Below, in pieces: positions 16,504-22,802 of a stretch of DNA of 64,000 nucleotides. The position numbers and the translations under genes are program-made. Under the pieces are notes generated by a model that saw nothing but the letters and a program-made list of their open reading frames with translations, was not told where the DNA came from and did no database searches. Each line of letters starts with the position of its first letter. The stretch's first letter is position 1. This stretch comes from Bacteroidales bacterium (GTDB lineage Bacteria > Bacillota > Clostridia > Lachnospirales > Lachnospiraceae), in NCBI GenBank assembly GCA_023664535.1, contig JAMPFJ010000003.1, positions 1 through 64,000 of the forward strand, in the 5' to 3' direction.

Positions 16504-17828
16504 CTGACCGGAAGCAGAAAATATTGTGAGAAAATATTCCTGATGATATAGGCAAAGGTAATCTTCGTCCGCTTTTCCATGGAGTATAACGGCACTACCT
16601 GATAAACCTCACCGTTCACCTTTACCACAATCTGCCCGATTGTCTGATTCTGTTTAATTGGCGCAGCCAGACTGGCAGGCAGCTTTACTTCAAATGCCAC
16701 CTGTTCATCGTCCCTGAGAAGCAGGGCGACGGAATCTTTTGTATATGGGGTTACCGGGGCGTCCTCCACACTGTCCGTTACCGGAACCAGTTGGAACCGG
16801 GTATCCGGTCTTAACACCTTTTTTCTCGTATAATTCTGCATCCCATAATCCATCAGTCTGGTGGTATCCATCCACTTATAGGATTTATTCGGCGGCCAGC
16901 CGCAGGCAAGCACAACGCTGACCAGCTTTTTCTTATTCCGCTTAACGGCTCCCACAAAGCAGTAGCCGGCATTTCCGGTAAATCCGGTTTTTATCCCTAT
17001 CGCCCCTTTATACGATGTCAGAAAACGGTCCTTATTATTCACGGTAAAGCTTCTTCCCCCGTTTTGCTCGTGAAAGGTATAGGACGGTGTCTGGACAATC
17101 TTTAAAAATTCTTCATTTTCAATAGCATAACTGGAAATGAGCCCTAAATCATAGGCGGTAGTATAATGCCCCTCCGCATCCAGACCGTTCGGTGTCACAA
17201 AATGCGTATTTTCCGCTCCCAGCTCCGCTGCCTTTTCATTCATCATTTCCGCAAAGCCCTCTACCGTTCCCCCTACATGCTCTGCAATGGCAACGGCAGT
17301 ATCATTATGGGATTCCAGCATCAGGGAATACACCAAATCGCCTAACCGGTACTGTTCTCCCTTTCTGATATTTAACTGGACATCTGGCATGGAAGCCGCA
17401 TAGCCGGAAACGGTTACCACATCATCAAGGTTTGCATTCTCCAGGGTGACCAGCAGCGTCATAATCTTGGTAGTACTTGCCATGGGAACCTGCTCATAGC
17501 CGGACTTTTCAAATAGCACCCTGCGGTTGGTGGCATCCATTAACAGCGCATATTTGGCATATAGATTGGAAAGGGACGAGGTAGCCGCAGACGCATCCAC
17601 CGTTTCTGTCTGCTCTCCCTGCCACAGCAGCTGATAGGAATAAATCTCTCCGGAATCTTTATTTTCTGTTCTGAGTTCCACCTGATGGATAATCACACAG
17701 GATAATGCCAGAAACAGCGCAAAACTCCAGATAAAAAATGCATCCCCTTTCGCTGCACTGGACCTTCTATCCTTTAATTTATGTACGATAAAACTGTAAC
17801 ACCGGGAAAAATAATGAAAAAATGACAT
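16500..17828 (-). CDS. D-alanyl-D-alanine carboxypeptidase (S11 family, DacB-like position)
   Basis: 442 aa, second low-molecular-weight PBP of the window. A membrane segment (about residues 27-48) is followed by the active-site motifs STTK (ASTTKIMTLLV), SHN (ESHNDTAVA) and KTG (IKTGFTGNAGY). An extra C-terminal region of about 130 residues ends in a short hydrophobic tail. Its place behind scpA-scpB matches dacB behind scpAB (ypuGH) in B. subtilis, where dacB acts on the spore cortex; that functional link is an inference. The ATG at 17828 has only a weak ribosome site. Confidence 0.88.
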   Translation of the reverse strand: MSFFHYFSRCYSFIVHKLKDRRSSAAKGDAFFIWSFALFLALSCVIIHQVELRTENKDSGEIYSYQLLWQGEQTETVDASAATSSLSNLYAKYALLMDATNRRVLFEKSGYEQVPMASTTKIMTLLVTLENANLDDVVTVSGYAASMPDVQLNIRKGEQYRLGDLVYSLMLESHNDTAVAIAEHVGGTVEGFAEMMNEKAAELGAENTHFVTPNGLDAEGHYTTAYDLGLISSYAIENEEFLKIVQTPSYTFHEQNGGRSFTVNNKDRFLTSYKGAIGIKTGFTGNAGYCFVGAVKRNKKKLVSVVLACGWPPNKSYKWMDTTRLMDYGMQNYTRKKVLRPDTRFQLVPVTDSVEDAPVTPYTKDSVALLLRDDEQVAFEVKLPASLAAPIKQNQTIGQIVVKVNGEVYQVVPLYSMEKRTKITFAYIIRNIFSQYFLLPVS

Positions 17829-17900
17829 ATTTCCACACTTGCACCTTCTTGCTACAAGTATATGAAACTGCCATTTTCTTTATCACCACTAATTTAACCC

Positions 17901-18485
17901 TCAATCCTTTACCGGAGCAAAGGTCAGCTGTGCCTCTTCCATCGCCTGCTGCTTAAAATCCTCAATCTTATCCGGCGTAATTATCGGCAGTTCATCCGTG
18001 GACTGTACGCCGAAGCTTCTTAAGAAATCATCCGTGGTGCCGAACAGAATCGGCCTTCCCACTGCATCCAGTCTTCCCACCTCCTGAATCAGATGGTATT
18101 CCACCAGTTTATTGACTGCATGCACACAGGAAACTCCGCGAATCGCTTCAATCTCCTGTCTGGTAATCGGCTGCTTATAAGCAACAATCGACAGCGTTTC
18201 CAGCAGTACGTCGGTCAACACATGCTTTCTCGGTATATTCACCACCTTGATTAACGTGTCATAATAATCTGCCTTGGTACACATCTGAAAAGAATCCTCC
18301 AATTCAACAATCCGGATTCCCCGGTCCACGCTATCATATTTATCCATCATATTATGGATAATTTTTACCACGGTATCCGTATCCAGTTCAAGCGCACGGG
18401 CAATCTGTTCCCGTTCCACCGCCTCGCCAACCGAAAATAATATCGCCTCAATTTTTCCTTCTAATACCTTGATATCCTGCTCCAT
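17901..18485 (-). CDS. scpB: Segregation and condensation protein ScpB
   Basis: 194 aa winged-helix kleisin-interacting protein; with ScpA and SMC it forms bacterial condensin for chromosome compaction and segregation. Diagnostic stretches are KIEAILFSVGEAVEREQIARAL, LETLSIVAYKQPITRQEIEAIRGV and YHLIQEVGRLDAVGRPILFGTT. SD AGGAG precedes the ATG. It lies 52 bases downstream of scpA. Confidence 0.94.
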   Translation of the reverse strand: MEQDIKVLEGKIEAILFSVGEAVEREQIARALELDTDTVVKIIHNMMDKYDSVDRGIRIVELEDSFQMCTKADYYDTLIKVVNIPRKHVLTDVLLETLSIVAYKQPITRQEIEAIRGVSCVHAVNKLVEYHLIQEVGRLDAVGRPILFGTTDDFLRSFGVQSTDELPIITPDKIEDFKQQAMEEAQLTFAPVKD

Positions 18486-18537
18486 TTTACACTCCTGTAT
18501 ATCCGGCCTGCCATGCTTCCCGGCAAAACGCTAAACC

Positions 18538-19329
18538 TTATTCCTTCACGCCCGGAATTTCTTCCATTTGTCCTTCTATTTCCAGCTCATCTAATGAATC
18601 AATAACGATTTCCCCAAAGATTTCTTCCTGTCGGATAGTAATCGCCCCAATTTTCATCAATTCCAAAATCGACATAAAGGTAATAATAATATTCATTCTG
18701 GTGGGCTGGGACTCTAACAGCGTGCGGAAATTGATTCCCTTTAACCCTCTGACCTCTTCCCGGATTTGCAGCATTCTGTCTTCAATGTTGATTTCTTCCT
18801 TTTCAATCGTACCAAATTTAGAGCGGATGGGGTCAATCTTGTCCACCTGCTTACGCATAATTGACTTGAAGATATCATTTAACCGGTCAAGCGTCATTCC
18901 ATCCACTAAATCCGCCGGATTAATTTCCTCCCGGTAAGCGGCAACCTCTTCGGGGATTGTCGGCTTTTTATAAAGATTATGGGAAGCGTCCAGCTCCATA
19001 TCCTTAAGCTCCAGCGCCGCATACTTATACATCTTGTACTCCAGCAGCCGCCTTACCAGCTCTGCCCTGGGGTCTTCCTCTTCTTCCTCCTCTTTTTCCT
19101 CCTTAGGAAGCAGCATTTTAGATTTTATCTGAATCAGCATTGCCGCCATGACCAGAAATTCACTCATCACATCCATATTCTGTTCCTGCATCTGCCCGAC
19201 ATAATCCAAATACTGTTCGGTTATCGTCACAATCGGAATATCATAAATATCCACCTTGTTCTTTTCAATTAAATGCAAAAGCAGGTCAAGAGGTCCCTCA
19301 AACACCTGCAGCTTATATTCGATTTCCAT
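18538..19329 (-). CDS. scpA: Segregation and condensation protein ScpA (kleisin)
   Basis: 263 aa kleisin subunit of the SMC-ScpAB condensin. The N-terminal signature YKLQVFEGPLDLLLHLIEKN and KVDIYDIPIVTITEQYLDY are characteristic, and an acidic run KEEEEEEDPRAELV separates the N-terminal from the C-terminal winged-helix domain. It heads the scpA-scpB unit behind a TATAAT-containing promoter. Upstream begins the accessory stretch (19.5-25.1 kb). Confidence 0.94.
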   Translation of the reverse strand: MEIEYKLQVFEGPLDLLLHLIEKNKVDIYDIPIVTITEQYLDYVGQMQEQNMDVMSEFLVMAAMLIQIKSKMLLPKEEKEEEEEEDPRAELVRRLLEYKMYKYAALELKDMELDASHNLYKKPTIPEEVAAYREEINPADLVDGMTLDRLNDIFKSIMRKQVDKIDPIRSKFGTIEKEEINIEDRMLQIREEVRGLKGINFRTLLESQPTRMNIIITFMSILELMKIGAITIRQEEIFGEIVIDSLDELEIEGQMEEIPGVKE

Positions 19330-19382
19330 ATAGGTAAGTCCTTATCTTAAAATAAGCCGTTTTATCTGAAAACGACTTAATC

Positions 19383-19411
19383 ATTATAGTATAAATACAA
19401 AAAAAAGGCAA
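19383..19411 (-). promoter_or_regulatory. Sigma-A promoter of scpA-scpB
   Basis: TATAAT (19383-19388) is preceded at 17 bases by TTGCCT (19406-19411, 4 of 6). A 10-pair hairpin with one mismatch (19354-19378) sits at the expected start of the transcript. The rest of 19412-19559 shows no other feature. Confidence 0.55.
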
Positions 19412-19559
19412 ATTCTCTTTGTGTCTTTCCCTTACGCTCAAGTTTTATCTTTTCTCCCACTAACAATAACCGTTTTTTGTCTTTCTAAAATTCTCCTCCA
19501 TACGCATCAAAATAAGATAGAATCCACTTTACATTTCAAAAATTTATTCTATCCTTGCA

Positions 19560-20024
19560 TCATTGTGTGAGAAATGCACTCTTAAAATCTTCAAACATGG
19601 TAAAAGCTGTTTTTAAAATATCTTCTAAATCATCATAATCTCCAATTACAGGCATTTTAATCTTGTAACCAGAATCAGTCAATTCTTTCACGCAGGCTCC
19701 CCATGGGCGACCAAGCAGCACTTCTTTTCCCTGTTTTACTACCCAGATTAACTCTGCCCGTCCGTATTTTAAAACAATATGGAAGCCAAACGTGTATCCG
19801 TCCTTTTTCTCTTCCTGTAATTTATAAAATCCTTCCCTTCTGTGAAACTTCGCACTATATCCTAAATCGTGAATCATTTCAATGACTTCCTCTACATCAA
19901 TATAGGTTAATCTTTCCTCTTCTTTGATTCTTTCCCCGTTATACAAATTAGACAATTCTTCATACCGCTCCACAAAATTTATTTTCAGCAGATTCTCTTT
20001 CACTTTAGGATTTAATTCATACAT
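19560..20024 (-). CDS. Hypothetical protein (154 aa)
   Basis: A soluble acidic 154-aa protein that I do not recognise. There is no signal or membrane segment. It looks alpha/beta: YGRAELIWVVKQGKEVLLG suggests beta-strands and DLEDILKTAFTMFEDFKSAF a C-terminal helix. The end of this protein loosely resembles the central part of the next protein upstream (IPV...TIEKAFTAL), so the two may share a domain. The ATG at 20024 has GGAGA at proper spacing. The 95-base gap to the upstream gene contains no terminator, so co-transcription is likely. Confidence 0.7.
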   Translation of the reverse strand: MYELNPKVKENLLKINFVERYEELSNLYNGERIKEEERLTYIDVEEVIEMIHDLGYSAKFHRREGFYKLQEEKKDGYTFGFHIVLKYGRAELIWVVKQGKEVLLGRPWGACVKELTDSGYKIKMPVIGDYDDLEDILKTAFTMFEDFKSAFLTQ

Positions 20025-20119
20025 CTACGTTCTCCTTTCAAACAGCATCCCATTGACCATCCTTTATTCACTAAAACAGCTGCTCTGTATATTGACCTTT
20101 CCAAATAAGTGAGTCGGCG

Positions 20120-20773
20120 CTACTTTATTTTCTTAATAATATAATATACAGCCAAATAAATAATAGTTGATATCGCTCCAAGTAAATAAATTAACCTTCT
20201 ACTATCAATATTATATTTAAATGCTATAATTGCTCCTACTACTGCCGAAACCAGAAGCACCAGAAAAAACATATCATCATTAAATGGGACATCTTTTTTC
20301 TTTAATAAATCTTCTTGCTCCTCTTTCTTACTACCCCTGTTTATTATTTTAGGGGACACGGTTATTTCGACTGATGTATCTGCGATATCTTTCCGTTCAA
20401 TACCCAAAAGACCAAGTGCAGTAAATGCTTTTTCTATGGTATAAATTATATCTTCTTCAACATATCCTTTCTTTATCAGGTTGACAGGTATGTCAATCTT
20501 TCCGATAATCCAATGCACAATCAGATTAGATTTCAACGTGTCGCCTTTTGTCCAGCTTAGCGCCTCCATTTCTACCAGTTCTTTATCTATGCATAATCCA
20601 TATCTCTGTGGCATACCGGAAGCACGGCCGCCACAAAAAAACAAAAACACACCGGAGTCCCTGTCTATCACCCACCAAGACGGGATATTCTTTCCTGTGC
20701 TGTCCCAAAATCCAAGCGAATGGATATATTCTATATCCTCTTCTCTTTCAATCCGTTCACTTATAAAATTCAT
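20120..20773 (-). CDS. Hypothetical protein with C-terminal membrane hairpin (217 aa)
   Basis: An unrecognised 217-aa protein. Residues 1-145 are soluble, with a Trp-rich start (GFWDSTGKNIPSWWVIDRD) and FFCGGRASGMPQRYG. Residues 146-165 are charged, and two membrane segments (about 167-186 and 193-212) end in a KKIK tail, so it is a tail-anchored cytoplasmic protein. It is preceded by a 16-codon ORF that ends two bases before its ATG. Promoter TTTGCA-17-TATAAT lies 140 bases upstream. Function unknown. Confidence 0.72.
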   Translation of the reverse strand: MNFISERIEREEDIEYIHSLGFWDSTGKNIPSWWVIDRDSGVFLFFCGGRASGMPQRYGLCIDKELVEMEALSWTKGDTLKSNLIVHWIIGKIDIPVNLIKKGYVEEDIIYTIEKAFTALGLLGIERKDIADTSVEITVSPKIINRGSKKEEQEDLLKKKDVPFNDDMFFLVLLVSAVVGAIIAFKYNIDSRRLIYLLGAISTIIYLAVYYIIKKIK

Positions 20774-20775
20774 AC

Positions 20776-20826
20776 TTACGCCTCATTCCTTGCAGTAAAT
20801 GACAATTTCATGTCTGGATATTCCAT
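20776..20826 (-). CDS. Candidate 16-aa leader peptide ORF
   Basis: Minus-strand ORF encoding MEYPDMKLSFTARNEA. It has the best ribosome site of the area (GGAGG six bases before the ATG) and its stop lies two bases before the ATG of the 217-aa gene, so termination and reinitiation would be coupled. It may be a regulatory leader peptide or the scar of a longer lost gene. Peptide production is not shown by sequence. Confidence 0.4.
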   Translation of the reverse strand: MEYPDMKLSFTARNEA

Positions 20827-20852
20827 AAACTACCTCCGCTAAACTTAACAAA

Positions 20853-21002
20853 ATGTCCAACAAACATCGCTTTGTGCCGACCGAAGCGGAACGAAAACAG
20901 GAAAAACCTGTAACAAATTATAACACAAAATACGGCTTCTGCAAACTTACCGATATCCAGCCGCATTTGATAAACAAGGCAATGCGGCTGGGCTATTTAT
21001 AA
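20853..21002 (+). CDS. Possible small plus-strand ORF (49 aa), perhaps a gene remnant
   Basis: The only plus-strand frame in the window that reads like protein: 49 residues starting MSNKHRFVPTEAERKQ and ending INKAMRLGYL. No Shine-Dalgarno sequence precedes the ATG, the frame overlaps the minus-strand promoter at 20917-20945, and its 3' end is an 11-pair inverted repeat. It could be a genuine small gene, a relic of a mobile element, or chance. Outside it, 20827-21065 holds only the promoter and hairpin listed. Confidence 0.22.
   Translation: MSNKHRFVPTEAERKQEKPVTNYNTKYGFCKLTDIQPHLINKAMRLGYL
20917..20945 (-). promoter_or_regulatory. Sigma-A promoter of the leader ORF/217-aa gene
   Basis: TATAAT (20917-20922, perfect) and TTTGCA (20940-20945, 4 of 6) are separated by 17 bases. 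The transcript would start near 20910 with a small ACAGG/CCTGT hairpin at its 5' end and reach the 16-codon ORF after about 85 bases. Confidence 0.6.
20957..20991. terminator. Perfect 11-pair inverted repeat downstream of the CPBP gene
   Basis: Arms 20957-20967 and 20981-20991 are perfectly complementary with a 13-base loop. It lies about 75 bases after the CPBP gene stop in minus sense. No T-tract follows on the minus strand, so it may be a weak terminator, a transcript-stabilising hairpin or an operator. Confidence 0.4.
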
Positions 21003-21065
21003 CATGAACGGAAATATCCTTATGAGAAACTGTTAACGAAGAAGAAATACAGGACTTGAGATGAT

Positions 21066-21953
21066 TTAATTCTTTCTCTGCTTTACGCAAATAACAGCTG
21101 CCGTAACCATCATTGGAATCATACTGATGATACCAATAGGCACCGGACCAAGTATTGCCTTATCTGCATATTCCGGTTTTGTCAAATATGCAAAGATAGT
21201 AAATGCATTTATAGCGCCATGCATAAGGGATGGCAGCCAGATTGTCTCTGTCTTTTCGTATACATAATCTAACAGAATACCCATCATAACAGTACAGATG
21301 CAGAATACGACCGGTCCAAGTACCGGTGCACCAATATATTCTTTGCCATACTCATAGCCGGCAAAAATCATAACCGGCCAGTGCCATGCACCCCAGATTG
21401 CACCGCCCACGATACGTCCCTTAGTAACACCCAGATTCTCTTTCAAATAGGGATACATAGCACCTCTCCAGCCGACCTCTTCCCCCAGAGCGGCAAACAT
21501 ATTAAAAAATGGTGCAAATGTGACCGCCTGAATGGTAGTAATCAGTATGTACATTGGCATCGTTATACCTTGTGCTTCAAACTGTTCCAACGCACCGGCC
21601 TCTTCTAAGATGCCATGAAGGGTCAAAAATCCAGAATCAAATGCATCCGGGAAAATGACAAAAAATAAAACACCGCCAATGGTGCTTAGTAATGCCGGCA
21701 TCCAAAGCGCAAAGAATAAATATCGGATTTTACCTTTAAGATGCGGCACCCATCCCATGCCTTTTAGCGGAATCCCTGCTATGAGTACACTTATGGATGG
21801 CATAAACATAGTAATCACCATAAAAATGAGAAATACCGTTTGATTCCCCTTGTTGCTAAAAACACTTGCTATCATTTCACAAATCCAGGCCAGACCAAAT
21901 GCCGCTATCATATATATCACAAATTGCTTTTTGCTTATTTTTGTTTTTTCCAT
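21066..21953 (-). CDS. CPBP-family intramembrane metalloprotease
   Basis: 295 aa, CAAX protease/bacteriocin-processing (Abi) family, about eight membrane segments. The catalytic motifs are ALGEEVGWRGAMY (EExxxR), GAIWGAWHWPVM (His) and SLMHGAINAF (His). Members remove C-terminal peptides, act in bacteriocin self-immunity or cleave membrane regulators; the substrate is unknown. Its ATG overlaps the stop of the merR gene by one base, so it is translationally coupled to and probably controlled by that regulator. Confidence 0.88.
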   Translation of the reverse strand: MEKTKISKKQFVIYMIAAFGLAWICEMIASVFSNKGNQTVFLIFMVITMFMPSISVLIAGIPLKGMGWVPHLKGKIRYLFFALWMPALLSTIGGVLFFVIFPDAFDSGFLTLHGILEEAGALEQFEAQGITMPMYILITTIQAVTFAPFFNMFAALGEEVGWRGAMYPYLKENLGVTKGRIVGGAIWGAWHWPVMIFAGYEYGKEYIGAPVLGPVVFCICTVMMGILLDYVYEKTETIWLPSLMHGAINAFTIFAYLTKPEYADKAILGPVPIGIISMIPMMVTAAVICVKQRKN

Positions 21954-22681
21954 TATACACCAACCTCTCTTCTATGCACTTCAAGACACCAAATTTTTCT
22001 CTTACAATCGGGACAAGTCAACTTTCTCATCTTTGGAGTGTGATTCCCCAACACGACTTCGGTTTTCTTTGGCTGAAATCTGGCATGGCATTCAGGGCAA
22101 ATATACTCTGTTTGCTTATACCAATAGTCAACCAGGAAGACTGTGCAAATAATTAACACCGCCAAAGCCATAAAAAATGGTATCCATATTCCCCTTAGTA
22201 TACCAATAACAAAGGTCACAATTTCTGCCGCTTCTAATGGAACTGCGATTACCAGCATTTTTTTGTACACTTTCCTTAGTTTTTCTTTTTCTTCCATAAT
22301 TGTGGATATGTCATGAATTGTTTTTTGCGAGCCATCCTTGAAAGAAGCTAAGGTATTTCTTATGCCTTTTATTTTTTCTAATTGCTCCGTTTTTCTTCTG
22401 ATATCTGCCTGAATATTTTTATCCTGTTCGTCAAGTAAAAGTTCAATTACTTTTTTTGACTCATCAGATTCCAATATTTGGGCAATATCTTTAATTGAGA
22501 TATCTAAGTCCCTTAAAAAGCAAATGGTTTCCAATGTGGCAACATCCTCTTCAGAGAAAAGTCTTCGTCCTCCCTCTGTCAAATCTGTTGGCACAAGAAT
22601 ACCTCTTTCATCATAGTACTGAATCGTTCTTACTGAAACATTACACTTCTTTGCAAGTTCTCCTGTTGTATATAATGACAT
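21953..22681 (-). CDS. MerR-family regulator with membrane and zinc-ribbon C-terminus
   Basis: 242 aa. The N-terminal MerR helix-turn-helix (LYTTGELAKKCNVSVRTIQYYDERGIL) is followed by a dimerisation helix (about 75-125), then two membrane segments (about 145-185) and a C-terminal Cys-rich tail (CPECHAR...CPDCKRKIWCLEVH) that looks like a zinc ribbon. A membrane-bound MerR protein is unusual and suggests it senses an envelope signal. The ATG at 22681 has a GGAGG site; the frame upstream is not needed. It is followed directly by the CPBP protease gene. Confidence 0.85.
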   Translation of the reverse strand: MSLYTTGELAKKCNVSVRTIQYYDERGILVPTDLTEGGRRLFSEEDVATLETICFLRDLDISIKDIAQILESDESKKVIELLLDEQDKNIQADIRRKTEQLEKIKGIRNTLASFKDGSQKTIHDISTIMEEKEKLRKVYKKMLVIAVPLEAAEIVTFVIGILRGIWIPFFMALAVLIICTVFLVDYWYKQTEYICPECHARFQPKKTEVVLGNHTPKMRKLTCPDCKRKIWCLEVHRREVGV

Positions 22682-22714
22682 ATCCTGCCTCCTTTCAAGG
22701 ACCATATTAGTATA

Positions 22715-22751
22715 TAACGCAGCGTGACAAGCAATGTATCACGCTGCGTTA
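22715..22751. promoter_or_regulatory. Perfect 13-base inverted repeat upstream of merR (candidate operator)
   Basis: Arms 22715-22727 and 22739-22751 are perfectly complementary around an 11-base centre, and each arm contains the self-palindrome ACGC(A/T)GCGT. It lies 34 bases upstream of the merR start. A TTGTCA box (within the left-hand arm region on the minus strand) and TATGGT 18 bases later are a possible MerR-type promoter with long spacer. No T-run follows on the minus strand, so a terminator is unlikely. Confidence 0.5.
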
Positions 22752-22802
22752 TTTTTCTATCACACACTGTTGTGTAATCTTTTTACATAGGATTGCAGCT
22801 GT

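Noticed and set aside
22715..22751. Terminator for the 743-aa membrane protein gene
   Set aside because: No T-run follows the stem on the minus strand, and the dyad structure and position fit an operator better.
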